Assembly: GCF_004745635.1 (NCBI RefSeq)
Contig: NZ_SRLB01000016.1
Span: 62,001-126,000 of the forward strand
Direction: 5' to 3'
DNA from: Methylobacterium nonmethylotrophicum
Lineage (GTDB): Bacteria > Pseudomonadota > Alphaproteobacteria > Rhizobiales > Beijerinckiaceae
DNA: 64,000 bases
Positions 45,439-54,622 of this stretch are shown here, piece after piece. A program made the translations under genes and the position numbers. Below the pieces are notes generated by a model. That model had not been told where the DNA came from, made no database searches, and worked only from the letters and a program-made list of their open reading frames with translations. The first letter of the stretch is position 1, and every line of letters begins with the position of its first letter.

Positions 45439-47235
45439 TTGGACCAGAGGCCCGACGCCGCTTCCGGCCTGCCGGACGATCTCCTCCCCCGCTTCGCCTT
45501 CGAGGGCGCGCCGGTGGGTCTCGCCTGCCTGATCGGGCCGGAGCGTCGCATCGCTGCCGCCAACCCGGCCCTCTGCGCGGCGCTGGGCGTCGCGCCCGGA
45601 GACCTGGTCGGCCGCCGCCTCGCCGACCTCGACCACCCGCTGAGCCCCGGATCCGGTCAGGATCTCCCGGGCCGGGATGTCGCGGGCCGGGATCTTCCGG
45701 GCGAAGCCTGCTGGCGCCGCGTCGACGGGTCGCCCGTCTGGGTCCGGCTGCGGACCGGGCCGGAGCGGGACGGCTGCCGGATCGTCGCGGTCGAGGTCGC
45801 CGAGGGCGGCGCCCGGGCGGAGCAGACCCGCCTGGCGCTGGCCTCGGCCGGCCTTGGCGAGTGGAGCTGGAACCCGGCCGACGGGCGCATCACCCTGTCG
45901 GACCGGGCGGCCGCGATCCTGGGCTACCCGGCCGGCGCGACGCCGACCTGGCCCGCGCTGCAGGACGCGGTCGCCCGCGACGACCTCGAGCGGATCCGGG
46001 CCACGGTGCAGGACGCGGTGGCGAAGGCGATCCCCTACGCCGTCGAGATGCGCTTCCGCCGCGCCGGCGACGGCCAGGAGGCCTGGATCTCCGCCCGCGG
46101 CCAGGCGACCGTGGCGCCGGACGGCCGTCTCACCGGCATGATCGGGGTGCTGCAGGACGTCACCGCCCGGGAGGAGGCCCGCCGGGCCCTTCACGACCGC
46201 GAGCAGCGGCTGCGGGTCGCGACCACGGTGGCGGCCCTCGGCATCTTCGAGTGGCACGTGCTCGACGACCAGTCGCTCTGGGAGAACGAGCGCATGTGGG
46301 AGATCTTCGGGCGCCGGCCGCAGGACGGCACGATCAGCATGCGGGAGTTCTTCCGCACCGTGGTCCACCCGGAGGACAAGGCCGAATTCCGCCGGGCCGT
46401 CACGGCGGCGCTCCACAGCGACGGGGTGCTGCACGCGACGGCGCGCATCCGCCGCGCGGCGGACGAGGCCTCCGGTCCGGAGTCCTGGCGCACCATCGAG
46501 ATGGCCGGCCGTTTCGAGCGCGACGGGCCGGCCGGCCTGCCGCGGCGCCTGATCGGGGTCGTGGCGGACATCACCGGCCGGCGCCTCGCCGAGGAGCGCC
46601 AGTCGCTGCTGATCCGCGAGCTGCACCACCGGGTGAAGAACACGTTGGCGACAGTGCAGGCCATCGTCGGCTCGACCGCCCGGACCGCGTCGAGCATCGA
46701 CAGCTTCTACGAGGCCTTCGTCGGCCGCATCATGTCGCTCGCCCACACCCATTCGGTCCTCACCGAGGATGTGTGGCAGACCGCATCCCTGCGCGGCCTG
46801 CTCGAGAACGAGCTGCGCCCCTACGCGGACGGGGAGATGCGGCCCGACACCGGCGGGCGGGTGGAGCTCGACGGGCCGGCGGTCGACCTGCCCTCCGAGA
46901 TCGCGGTGCCGATCGGCATGGCGATCCACGAACTGACCACCAACGCCGCCAAGTACGGGGCGCTGTCGAACCGGGCCGGCCGGGTGCGGATCCGCTGGAG
47001 CCTCGAGCCCGGGGCGGATCGCCCGCGCCTGCGCTTCCACTGGCAGGAATCCGGCGGCCCGACGGTCGCGCCGCCGACCCGCCAGGGCTTCGGCTCGCGC
47101 CTGCTGCAGCGGGTGCTGACGACTCAGGTCCAGGCCGAGGTCGAGACCGACTACGCGCCCGGCGGCCTCGCGCTGACGATGCTGGCGCCGCTGCCGCTCC
47201 GCAACCCCGCCCTCAACCCGCTGGCGACGCTCTGA
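45439..47235 (+). CDS. HWE-family sensor histidine kinase with PAS domains
   Basis: A 598-residue soluble kinase. Three PAS-type domains span about 12–110, 130–250 and 255–385 (with SDRAAAILGYPAG and NERMWEIFGRRP). The kinase core starts LLIRELHHRVKNTLATVQAI with the phosphorylated histidine in the HisKA_2/HWE position, then AIHELTTNAAKYGALS and a C-terminal GLALTMLAPLP. The start is TTG. Residues 75–90 contain GRDLPG-type repeats from a 15-bp triplication (45661–45705). No response regulator adjoins; in this class such kinases can feed the general stress response. Confidence 0.88.
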   Translation: MDQRPDAASGLPDDLLPRFAFEGAPVGLACLIGPERRIAAANPALCAALGVAPGDLVGRRLADLDHPLSPGSGQDLPGRDVAGRDLPGEACWRRVDGSPVWVRLRTGPERDGCRIVAVEVAEGGARAEQTRLALASAGLGEWSWNPADGRITLSDRAAAILGYPAGATPTWPALQDAVARDDLERIRATVQDAVAKAIPYAVEMRFRRAGDGQEAWISARGQATVAPDGRLTGMIGVLQDVTAREEARRALHDREQRLRVATTVAALGIFEWHVLDDQSLWENERMWEIFGRRPQDGTISMREFFRTVVHPEDKAEFRRAVTAALHSDGVLHATARIRRAADEASGPESWRTIEMAGRFERDGPAGLPRRLIGVVADITGRRLAEERQSLLIRELHHRVKNTLATVQAIVGSTARTASSIDSFYEAFVGRIMSLAHTHSVLTEDVWQTASLRGLLENELRPYADGEMRPDTGGRVELDGPAVDLPSEIAVPIGMAIHELTTNAAKYGALSNRAGRVRIRWSLEPGADRPRLRFHWQESGGPTVAPPTRQGFGSRLLQRVLTTQVQAEVETDYAPGGLALTMLAPLPLRNPALNPLATL

Positions 47236-47611
47236 GCCGAAGCCGACCCGGCGGGCTTGCATCCGCACGCCGATCCAAGGCGCTCGATCGGCCAGGAAAG
47301 CCTTGGACAGGAAAGCCTTGGATCGGAGAAGCGGCGCGGGCCCGCGGCAGGGATCGGGCACGGGATCGATGAAGGCGGTGCCGGTCGTGCGCAGGTGGGA
47401 GATCGCCGCCGGCATCGAGGGCGGCTGCGGCGAGGCTGAAACCGCGCCCGCCGTCCGCTCCTGTTCCTGCGCATTGCCCTGAGATCGCATCGCCAGGACC
47501 GACAGCGATCCACTCGGCTCCCGGCCCCGTCGCGCCCGAGCGGACCGCCACCGGACTCCGACCTGGGCGAGAACCGCGGAGGATCGTCCGGTGCCGCAAC
47601 GGGGCGAGCGC
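47236..47611. other. Convergent gap with a short tandem repeat
   Basis: This 376-bp gap between the kinase and the SDR gene has no supported gene. It contains the exact 15-bp tandem duplication at 47293–47322. Confidence 0.45.
47293..47322. repeat. 15-bp tandem duplication
   Basis: CAGGAAAGCCTTGGA occurs twice head to tail (47293–47307, 47308–47322) with no mismatch. Confidence 0.85.
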
Positions 47612-48373
47612 TCAGAACTGCACCCCCCGGGTCAGCGCGCCGTCGACCACGAGGTTGGTGCCGGTGACGAAGCTCGCGGCCGGGCTCGCCAGGAACACGG
47701 CCGCGCGGGCGATCTCCTCGGGGCGGGCCATCCGGCCGGTCGGGTTGAGGCGCAGGGCCTCGGCGAACAGGGTCGGGTTGCCCTCCTCGATCCGATGCCA
47801 CACCCCGCCCTCGAAATAGGTGTTGCCCGGCGACACCGTGTTGGCGCGGATGGTCTTGCCCGCGAGCTGGAAGGCGAGGCCTTGCGCGTAGTGGATCAGG
47901 GCCGCCTTGAAGGCCCCGTAGGGCCCGGCCGCGAAGTCGATCTCGCGGCCCGACACGCTCGAGATGATGACGATCGATCCCGCCTTCGAACGCTCGAGGA
48001 ACGGCATGCCGGCCTCGACCGCCGCGACGGTGCCCATGATGTCGACCGAGAAGCCGGAGCGCCACGCCGCCTCGTCGGCGCCGACCGCGAGGGCGCTGAC
48101 ATTCGGCACCAGGATGTCGAGGCCGCCGAGTTCTTCGCCGGCCTCGGCGATCCAGGCCTTCAGGGCGCCGGAATCGGCGACATCGACGGCGCGGCCCGTC
48201 GCGGCCACGCCCTTGGCGCGGAGGGAGGCCACCTTGGCGGCGACCTCCTCCGCGTTGCGGGCGCAGAGCGCGACGGCGGCGCCCTCCTCGGCCAGGAGAT
48301 CGGCGATGGCGCCGCCGATCCCCTTGGTTCCGCCGGTGACGAGGGCGCGTAGCCCCTTGAGCCCGAGATCCAT
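47612..48373 (-). CDS. Short-chain dehydrogenase/reductase
   Basis: A 253-residue classical SDR. The cofactor motif is TGGTKGIG (13–20) and the catalytic residues are Ser139, Tyr152 and Lys156. The C-terminus has the usual GTNLVVDGAL. The substrate is unknown. It follows fmdA after 60 bp of tandem repeats, so membership in the amide operon is uncertain. Confidence 0.88.
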   Translation of the reverse strand: MDLGLKGLRALVTGGTKGIGGAIADLLAEEGAAVALCARNAEEVAAKVASLRAKGVAATGRAVDVADSGALKAWIAEAGEELGGLDILVPNVSALAVGADEAAWRSGFSVDIMGTVAAVEAGMPFLERSKAGSIVIISSVSGREIDFAAGPYGAFKAALIHYAQGLAFQLAGKTIRANTVSPGNTYFEGGVWHRIEEGNPTLFAEALRLNPTGRMARPEEIARAAVFLASPAASFVTGTNLVVDGALTRGVQF

Positions 48374-48385
48374 GGTGGTCTCCTG

Positions 48386-48433
48386 TCAGGCGAGAGCGAT
48401 GTCAGGCAAGAGCGACGTCAGGCGAGAGCGACG
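48386..48433. repeat. 16-bp tandem triplication next to the fmdA stop
   Basis: Three units of TCAGGCGAGAGCGATG type (48386–48401, 48402–48417, 48418–48433) abut the fmdA stop (TCA at 48434). The last 16 bp of fmdA itself match the unit at 12 of 16 positions, so the array probably arose by duplication of the gene end. Confidence 0.8.
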
Positions 48434-49426
48434 TCAGGCCAGCGCGATCGACTTCGCGATCGAGGCGCCGAGAGTGTATTTCGGATCGACCATGTTGCCG
48501 AGGCGAACCCGCCCGCACTGGGTCAGCAGCATGTAGGCGTCGATCTCCTCGAAGCCGAAATCGCTGGCGAGCCAGCGCACCAGCTCGCGATAGGCGATGC
48601 GGGCCGCGTCCTCCATCGGCCGCGACGAGCCGATGGTCATGAAGAACTCTTCCGTCTCCAGGCGCGGCCAGCGGATCGTCCAGCCCTTGATGAGGTCGAT
48701 CTGCACCGTGGTGTGGGTCGGGTGCTCGACCGCGACTCCGCAGAGCTCGCCGTCGCCTTGCGCGGCGTGGCAGTCGCCGAGATAGAGCAGCGCGCCCTTG
48801 GTGTTGACCGGCAGGTAGATCACCGCGCCGACGCCGATGTCGGGCAGGTCCATGTTGCCGCCGTAATAGTCCGGCTGGAGCGAGGAGATCGCCTCGATCT
48901 CCGGCGAGGTGCCGATCGTGCCGATGAAGGGCTGGTAGGGCAGGCTGATGCGGTCGTTCCAGCGCACGCCGGTCTCGGCCGTGACCTCGAGCTTGCGCAC
49001 CCGCTCGGGCAGCGACGGGTTGAGGAGCGCGGTGTCGGCCGTCGCGACGAGGCCGCCGAACTCGGGCATGATCAGCGTGGTGCCGCAGGGCTGGGGGCCG
49101 CGCGGACGGATCGACTTGATGGCGACGGCGAGGCAGTCGCCCTTCTCGGCGCCGTTGACGTAGATCGGCCCGTTCTGCGGGTTGAGGTAGGGGAAGTTCA
49201 GGATCTTGGTCGGGCTGTCGGTCTCGTGGCGGATCATGCCCTCGAAGGCGTCGTGGGTCTCCACCGTGACGACGGCGCCGGGATCGACGGTGAGCACCGG
49301 ATCGACGAAGGGCCCGTAGACGTAATGGTAGCGGCCCTGCTCGGCCTCCGTGATGGTGTGCTCAAGGCCCGCCTTGCCCTTGGCCACGCCCTTCTTCGCC
49401 ATGATCGACTGGTCGAGCCACTGCAT
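48434..49426 (-). CDS. fmdA: Acetamidase/formamidase
   Basis: A 330-residue FmdA/AmdA-family amidase that hydrolyses short amides to ammonia and the acid. Landmarks are YVYGPFVDPVLTVDPGAVV, ETHDAFEG, GPIYVNGAEKGDCLAV, and LYLGDCHAAQGDGELCG, the metal/active region of the family. GGGAGAG lies 8 nt before the ATG. It is the last clear gene of the amiC–amiR–urtABCDE unit and the likely reason for the operon. Confidence 0.93.
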   Translation of the reverse strand: MQWLDQSIMAKKGVAKGKAGLEHTITEAEQGRYHYVYGPFVDPVLTVDPGAVVTVETHDAFEGMIRHETDSPTKILNFPYLNPQNGPIYVNGAEKGDCLAVAIKSIRPRGPQPCGTTLIMPEFGGLVATADTALLNPSLPERVRKLEVTAETGVRWNDRISLPYQPFIGTIGTSPEIEAISSLQPDYYGGNMDLPDIGVGAVIYLPVNTKGALLYLGDCHAAQGDGELCGVAVEHPTHTTVQIDLIKGWTIRWPRLETEEFFMTIGSSRPMEDAARIAYRELVRWLASDFGFEEIDAYMLLTQCGRVRLGNMVDPKYTLGASIAKSIALA

Positions 49427-49482
49427 GGTCGTCTCTCCCTCTTCGTCAGATTTCGTGCGGTTGCCTTGTGCCGTCCATACTA

Positions 49483-49509
49483 CCCGCGACCTCATCCTGA
49501 GGTCGCGGG
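49483..49509. repeat. Perfect palindrome between urtE and fmdA
   Basis: CCCGCGACCTCA and TGAGGTCGCGGG form a 12-bp perfect stem around TCC. The core ACCTCATCCTGAGGT is identical to the left end of the element at 34859–35014. Within the operon it may moderate expression between transporter and amidase genes. Confidence 0.8.
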
Positions 49510-49555
49510 TGGGAGGAGCGGATGCGCGTGCGCGGCGTGTCTGCGACATCGTCCC

Positions 49556-50266
49556 TCACACCGCGAGATGGCGCCGCACCAGGTCGCGGTCGTCGAGGTC
49601 CCGCGCCGTCAGCTCCGCGACGATCCGGCCCTTGTCCATGACGTAGCTGCGCTGGGCCATGGCGCGGATCAGGTCGATGTTCTGCTCCACGAACACCACC
49701 GTCACCCCGGTGCGGCGGTTGAGCTCGACGAGGGTGCGGCCGATCTCCTGCACCACCGAGGGCTGGATGCCCTCGGAGGGCTCGTCGAGCAGGATCAGGG
49801 ACGGGGCCCCCACCAGCACGCGGCCGATCGCGAGCTGCTGCTGCTGCCCGCCCGAGAGGGTGCCGGCGCGCTGGCCCCGGCGCTCGCGCAGGATCGGGAA
49901 CGGGCCGTAGGCGCGCTCGATCTCGAAGGGCGTGCCGGGGGGAAGCAGCGAGGCGCCGACCGCCAGGTTGTCGGCGACGCTCATGCGGGGAAAGACGTCG
50001 CGGCCTTGCGGCACGTAGCCGATGCCGAGGCGGGCGCGCCGGTGGGCGGCGAGGCGCTCCACCGCCTCCCCCCTGAAGGCGATGCCCCCTGCGGCCGCCG
50101 GCAGGAGGCCGATCAGGCTGCGCATCAGGGTCGACTTGCCGACCCCGTTGCGGCCGATCACCGCCACGATCTCGCCCGGCCGGATGCTGAGGTCGACCCC
50201 CTGCAGCACCGGCTTGCCGCCGTAGCCGGCCCTTAAGCCCGCGGTCGAGAGCAGCGCGTCAGGCAT
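49556..50266 (-). CDS. urtE: ABC transporter ATPase, UrtE type
   Basis: A 236-residue LivF-like ATPase of the urea/short-amide importer. It has Walker A GRNGVGKST, signature LSGGQQQQLAI and Walker B LILLDEPSEGIQPS; the SEGIQPS form is typical of UrtE. The start overlaps urtD by 8 nt and has GGAGG 7 nt upstream. Confidence 0.9.
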   Translation of the reverse strand: MPDALLSTAGLRAGYGGKPVLQGVDLSIRPGEIVAVIGRNGVGKSTLMRSLIGLLPAAAGGIAFRGEAVERLAAHRRARLGIGYVPQGRDVFPRMSVADNLAVGASLLPPGTPFEIERAYGPFPILRERRGQRAGTLSGGQQQQLAIGRVLVGAPSLILLDEPSEGIQPSVVQEIGRTLVELNRRTGVTVVFVEQNIDLIRAMAQRSYVMDKGRIVAELTARDLDDRDLVRRHLAV

Positions 50267-50999
50267 CGGCTGTCCTCCGCGGCGCCTCCGCCTCCCCGAG
50301 ATAGATCGCCGCGACCGCCTCGTTCGCCACGATCTCGTCGGTGGTGCCCTGCGCGAAGATGCGCCCGACATGGAGCACGGTGACCCGCTGGGCGATCTGG
50401 CGCACGAAGGCCATGTCGTGCTCGATCGCCAGGATCGCGACGCCGTCGCGGTTGAGGGACTGCACCATCTCGCCCGTGGCGAAGGTCTCGGCCGGCGACA
50501 TCCCGGCGGTCGGCTCGTCGAGGAGCAGGAGGCGGGGCTTCAGGCTGATCGCCATGCCGATCTCGAGCCACTGCTTCTGGCCGTGGCTGAGGGTGCCGGC
50601 CCGCTCGCCCGCGGCGTCGGCGAGGTTGAGGAAGGCGAGGAGCCGCCGGATCTCGGCCCCGAGGGAGGCGCCTTCGAGGTGGTGCTGGAGCGCGATCTCG
50701 AGGTTGTGGGCGACGGTGAGCCCCGGGAAGATGCCCGGCACCTGGAACTTGACGCTGAGGCCCCGGCGCACCCGCTCGAAGGGCTTCAAGGCCGTGATGT
50801 CCTCGCCGCGGTAGAGAACCTGGCCGCGCTCGGGCCGGTACTCGCCGATGAGCAGGCGGAAGAACGTGCTCTTGCCCGCCCCGTTCGGCCCGATCAGGCA
50901 GTGGACCTCGCCCTCGCCGAGCGCGAAGTCGATGCCGTTGGTGACGTGCAGGCCGCCGAAATGCTTGTCGAGACCGCGGGTCTCCAGGATCGCGGTCAT
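50259..50999 (-). CDS. urtD: ABC transporter ATPase, UrtD type
   Basis: A 246-residue LivG-like ATPase with Walker A GPNGAGKST, signature LSHGQKQWLEIGMA and Walker B LLLLDEPTAGMSP. The HGQKQWLEIGM variant is characteristic of UrtD. It overlaps urtC by 4 nt (ATGA). Confidence 0.91.
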   Translation of the reverse strand: MTAILETRGLDKHFGGLHVTNGIDFALGEGEVHCLIGPNGAGKSTFFRLLIGEYRPERGQVLYRGEDITALKPFERVRRGLSVKFQVPGIFPGLTVAHNLEIALQHHLEGASLGAEIRRLLAFLNLADAAGERAGTLSHGQKQWLEIGMAISLKPRLLLLDEPTAGMSPAETFATGEMVQSLNRDGVAILAIEHDMAFVRQIAQRVTVLHVGRIFAQGTTDEIVANEAVAAIYLGEAEAPRRTADA

Positions 51000-52048
51000 C
51001 GCGCGGGGGCCTTTCTGCCGAGGCGCGACAGCCCGCGCATCAGCCCGACGACGAGGCCTTCCGGGGCGGCGAGCACCACCACGACGAGGAGCAGGCCCAT
51101 CACCACCAGCGCATACTGGCTGCCGTAGATCGTCAGCGCCTGGAAGCCGCCGAGCACCGCGAGGGTGCCGACGAGGGTCGCCGTGAGGTCGCCCCGTCCG
51201 CCGACCGCGACCCAGATGACGGGCAGCGCCGCGGCGGTGAGCCCCATGCTGGAGGGCGTGATGTACTGGCCCCAGGCCGTGTAGAGCGTGCCCGAGAGGC
51301 CCGCGAGCGCGGAGCCGATCACGAAGGCGCCGAGCTGGTAGCGGCGCACGTCGTAGCCCAGCATCTCGGCCCGCTCGGGGTTCTCGCGGATCGCCACCAG
51401 CACGTTGCCGAAGCGGGCGTTCACCAGGATCCGCAGGGCCAGGTAGGTGACGACGAGGAGGCCGAGGAGCGCGTAGTAGAGCGCGACGTCGGGAAACAGC
51501 ACGAGGTCGCCGTCGAGCCACGGCACGGTCAGGGGCGGCATGCCGCTCATGCCGTTGTAGCCGTTGAGGCGCGCCGCCCCGATGCGCCATTCGGGCCCGG
51601 CGGTCTGCGCCATGAAGCGCTCCATGGCGAGGGTCACCGACAGGGTGATGATGCCGAGGAAGACGCCGCCGATCCGGCCGAAGAACAGGAAGTAGCCGAG
51701 CAGGCCGGCGAAGCCCGCCGAGAGCGCCACCGCCAGGACGACGGCCGCCAGCGTGAAGCCGTAGGCCGCCCCGACATTGAGCGTGAGCACGCCGTAGGCG
51801 TAGCCCGAGAGGCCGAAGAACGCGGTCTGGCCGAAGCTCAGCGCGCCGCCGTAGCCCCAGATCAGGCACAGGCCCAGCGCCATGAACACCCAGCAGAAGA
51901 AGTAGGCGGTGTTGCCGACGGTGTAGCCGTCGGCGAACCACGGATAGGCGACCGCGAGGCCGAGGGACCCGGCGAAGGCCGTCCAGAAGGCGGGGCCGCG
52001 GCCGAGGGTCTGCGGCCCTTCGAGCCGGCGCAGCAGGCGCAGCATCAT
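50996..52048 (-). CDS. urtC: ABC transporter permease, UrtC type
   Basis: A 350-residue LivM-like inner-membrane permease with about 9–10 helices and the segments GYGGALSFGQTAFFGLSGYA, AIRENPERAEMLGYDVRRYQ and VAVGGRGDLTATLVG. A second ATG lies one codon downstream of the chosen start. It follows urtB after 7 bp. Confidence 0.9.
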   Translation of the reverse strand: MMLRLLRRLEGPQTLGRGPAFWTAFAGSLGLAVAYPWFADGYTVGNTAYFFCWVFMALGLCLIWGYGGALSFGQTAFFGLSGYAYGVLTLNVGAAYGFTLAAVVLAVALSAGFAGLLGYFLFFGRIGGVFLGIITLSVTLAMERFMAQTAGPEWRIGAARLNGYNGMSGMPPLTVPWLDGDLVLFPDVALYYALLGLLVVTYLALRILVNARFGNVLVAIRENPERAEMLGYDVRRYQLGAFVIGSALAGLSGTLYTAWGQYITPSSMGLTAAALPVIWVAVGGRGDLTATLVGTLAVLGGFQALTIYGSQYALVVMGLLLVVVVLAAPEGLVVGLMRGLSRLGRKAPAR

Positions 52049-52055
52049 CCGCTCC

Positions 52056-52928
52056 TCAGGCCCGCTCGCGCAGGATCAGGCCGGAGATGCCCCGCGGCAG
52101 GACCCGGATCACCAGGATCACCGCGACGAGGAGCCCGATCTGGCCGAAGAGCTGGCCCTGCCACGAGGTGAGCGCCGCCCGCACCGCGCCCAGGACCAGG
52201 GCGGCCGGCGCCGTGCCGAGGAAGATGTCGGCGCCGCCCACCACCACGGTGACGAAGGCCTCCATGATGAAGGTCGCGCCCATGGTCGGCACGATGGTCA
52301 TCGTCGGGGCGTAGAGCCCGCCGGTGAGGCCGGCGAGCGCCGCACCGATCCCGAAGGTCAGCGCGTAGACCTTGCGGGTGTCGACCCCGAGCGCCTCGGC
52401 CATGTGCGGCACCTGGATCGTCGCCCGCGCCAGCGTGCCGAAGCGGGTGGCGTTGAAGGCGAGGTAGAGCCCGGCGAGCACCGCGAGGGCGGCCAGCATC
52501 AGCACCACCCGGTAGGTCGAGTAGGAGTAGCTGCCCAGCGTGAAGCTCCCGAGCGGCGTGCCGACGCCCGGCATGCTGGAGCCGAGCACGATCAGCGTCC
52601 CTTGCGTCGCCGCCAGGCTGACGCCCCAGGTCGCCACGATGGTGTCGAGGGGCCGGCCGTAGAGATAGCGGATCACCAGGCGCTCCAGCACCATGCCGAC
52701 CGCGCCGGCGGCGAGGGCGCCCGCCAGGATCCCGGCCGGCAGCGGCAGCCCGGCGCGGGTCGTCGCCACGGTCACGTAGGCGCCGCACATGATGAACTCG
52801 CCGTGGGCGAGGTTGATGACGCCCATCATGCCGAACACCACCGCGAGGCCGCAGGCGGCGAGCACCAGGAACGCGAACGCGTCCCCGAGCTGGTAGAGGA
52901 AGGCGAAGGCCGTATCGAGGAGGACCAT
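52056..52928 (-). CDS. urtB: ABC transporter permease, UrtB type
   Basis: A 290-residue LivH-like permease with 7–8 helices and the loop VINLAHGEFIMCGAYV. The sequence GSFTLGSYSYSTYRVVLM matches UrtB-like permeases. It is separated from urtA by 350 bp that contain a large palindrome, while all downstream spacings in the operon's transporter part are close or overlapping. Confidence 0.9.
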   Translation of the reverse strand: MVLLDTAFAFLYQLGDAFAFLVLAACGLAVVFGMMGVINLAHGEFIMCGAYVTVATTRAGLPLPAGILAGALAAGAVGMVLERLVIRYLYGRPLDTIVATWGVSLAATQGTLIVLGSSMPGVGTPLGSFTLGSYSYSTYRVVLMLAALAVLAGLYLAFNATRFGTLARATIQVPHMAEALGVDTRKVYALTFGIGAALAGLTGGLYAPTMTIVPTMGATFIMEAFVTVVVGGADIFLGTAPAALVLGAVRAALTSWQGQLFGQIGLLVAVILVIRVLPRGISGLILRERA

Positions 52929-53278
52929 GCGGGAGCCGTTTCAGGAGAAATATGTTTTCCGGTGATCTGCCCGACGACGTGTGGAGCGCTCTCCCCTCTC
53001 CCGTGTGGGAGAGGGGCCGGGGGATCGAAGATCCCGCGTGAGGGTGCTACGGTTCTGATTAGAACTCAGACCGTCGTGCTCGCAGCTTAATGGTCAGAGC
53101 ACGACCCAGAACCGTAGCACCCTCGCGCGATCTTCGATCGCCCCTACCCCTCTCCCACACCTTGCAGCGATACCAGGCAAGCCTGGTATCGCCTGGAGAG
53201 GGGATCCCGCGCTTTACTCGGCTCGGAGCAGATCAAACGGCATTCGCATGAGCCGGGGGCTAGCCCCGGTAGAAGCGG
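52929..53278. other. Gap inside the amide operon
   Basis: No coding signal lies in these 350 bp between urtA and urtB. Most is occupied by the nested palindromes at 52993–53192. The contrast with the tight spacing downstream suggests insertion of the repeat. Confidence 0.6.
52993..53192. repeat. Large nested palindromic element
   Basis: Two arms of about 55 bp (53003–53057 and 53107–53160) are inverted copies, with 18 bp perfect at the inner end (CAGAACCGTAGCACCCTC) and CTCTCCCACAC at the outer end. The 49-nt loop has its own 9-bp stem (GTCGTGCTC 53073–53081 / GAGCACGAC 53097–53105). The flanks add two more: CCCCTCTCCC/GGGAGAGGGG (52993–53016) and GCGATACCAGGC/GCCTGGTATCGC (53167–53192). Confidence 0.85.
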
Positions 53279-54511
53279 TCACGGCTTGGGCGGGTTGCTC
53301 GGGGTGTACTGCGCCATCGGGTCCTTCTTGGTCAGGTCGCAGCCCGCCTGGCCGAGCCAGTACGGCTTGATGTCGGTCCAGGTCTTGGGAAACGAGATGG
53401 CGTGCTTCTCGTCGACCTTGGCGAGGTAGATCGTGTGCGAGGCGTGCTGGCTCTTCGGGTCGATGCAGACCCGGCCTTCGGGGGCGTCGACGCAGACGTC
53501 GCCGGCGGCGATCACCTTGCGGAGCTCGGCGCGTTTCGTCGAGCCGTTCGCCCGCTCGACCATCTGCTTGTAGAGGTAGACGGCGTGGTAGGAGTTCTCC
53601 GCCTCCTGGTTGACGTAGGGCTCGTTCGGGAACTTCGCCTTCCACTTGGCCAGGAACGCCTTGCTCTGCGGCGTGTCGACCTCCTCGATGTAGTTGGTCG
53701 TCACGTACATGTTGGCGAGGCTCGGCGGCTGGAAGCGCTTGTGCTCGTAGCCCTGGCCGACATTGACCGAGGAGCCCATCGGCACCTTCAGGTTCGCGGC
53801 CGCCGCCTGCTCGTAGTACGAGGCCTGGGCGGTGCCGACGAGCAGAGTCATCAGGATGTCGGGCTTCGCTTTCTGGATATTCTGGATCGTCTGCGAGAAC
53901 TGCGACACGCCGAGCGGGATGAACTCCTCGCCGACCATCTCGCCGCCGTTCTCCTTGACGATGTTGCGCACCCACTCGGCCGAGATCTGGCCGAAATTGT
54001 AGTCGGCCGCGATGGTATAGACCCGCTTGCCGAACTTCTCCATCATCCAGGGGATCAGCGTCGAGAATTGCTGCTCGGGCACGGCGCCGGTCACCACCAT
54101 GTGGCCGTCGCAGACGCCGCCCTCGTACTGGTTGTTGTAGAAGGCGAAGCCGTCGAGCTGGTCGACGATCGGCCGGTAGGCCTCGCGCGAGGCGGAGGAG
54201 AAGCCGGCGAAGACCACGTCGACCTTGTCGCGCTGGAGCACCCGGCGCATGAATTCCTGGTAGCGGGTGTTATCCGACTGGGTGTCGTAGATCACGAGGT
54301 CCAGCTTGCGCCCGGCGATGCCGCCCGCCGCATTGATCTCGTCGGCGGCGAGCTGGATGCCGTGGACCTTGCCGATGGTGGCGACCGCGAAGTCGCCGGA
54401 CTGGTCCTCGAGCACGCCGAGCTTGATCGGGTCGGCGGCCTGCGCGGTGCCGCCGAGCACCAGGGCGGCCGCGAGGGCGGTCAGGCGGGATCCGTGGCGG
54501 GGTCTCGACAT
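53279..54511 (-). CDS. urtA: ABC transporter substrate-binding protein, UrtA type
   Basis: A 410-residue periplasmic binding protein with a signal peptide (cut near AQA-A, residue 25), then DPIKLGVLEDQSGDFAVATI. It is a Peripla_BP_5 protein of the urea/short-chain-amide type, with QYEGGVCDGHMVVTG and LVGTAQASYYEQ. Four cysteines are visible in the mature part. GAGGA lies 9 nt before the ATG. It is the first transporter gene after amiR. Confidence 0.91.
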   Translation of the reverse strand: MSRPRHGSRLTALAAALVLGGTAQAADPIKLGVLEDQSGDFAVATIGKVHGIQLAADEINAAGGIAGRKLDLVIYDTQSDNTRYQEFMRRVLQRDKVDVVFAGFSSASREAYRPIVDQLDGFAFYNNQYEGGVCDGHMVVTGAVPEQQFSTLIPWMMEKFGKRVYTIAADYNFGQISAEWVRNIVKENGGEMVGEEFIPLGVSQFSQTIQNIQKAKPDILMTLLVGTAQASYYEQAAAANLKVPMGSSVNVGQGYEHKRFQPPSLANMYVTTNYIEEVDTPQSKAFLAKWKAKFPNEPYVNQEAENSYHAVYLYKQMVERANGSTKRAELRKVIAAGDVCVDAPEGRVCIDPKSQHASHTIYLAKVDEKHAISFPKTWTDIKPYWLGQAGCDLTKKDPMAQYTPSNPPKP

Positions 54512-54563
54512 GGTGGACGTCCTCGAGCTGGGAGTGGTCACGTGCCGGGAGCGGTCACCCGGC

Positions 54564-54622
54564 GTTGGCACTTGGGGCGTTGGCACTTGGGGCAAGGTCA
54601 CTTGGGGCAAGGTCACTTGGGC
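54564..54622. repeat. Tandem repeats covering the amiR stop codon
   Basis: Four units of about 15 bp (54564–54578, 54579–54593, 54594–54608, 54609–54622) share CACTTGGGGC. The last, 14 bp long, is the 3' end of amiR including its stop (TCA at 54613). The array lies in the amiR–urtA gap. Confidence 0.82.

Noticed and set aside
54512-54612. Second ANTAR leader between amiR and urtA
   Set aside because: The gap holds tandem repeats but no hexaloop hairpin pair and no terminator; the convincing leader is upstream of amiC.
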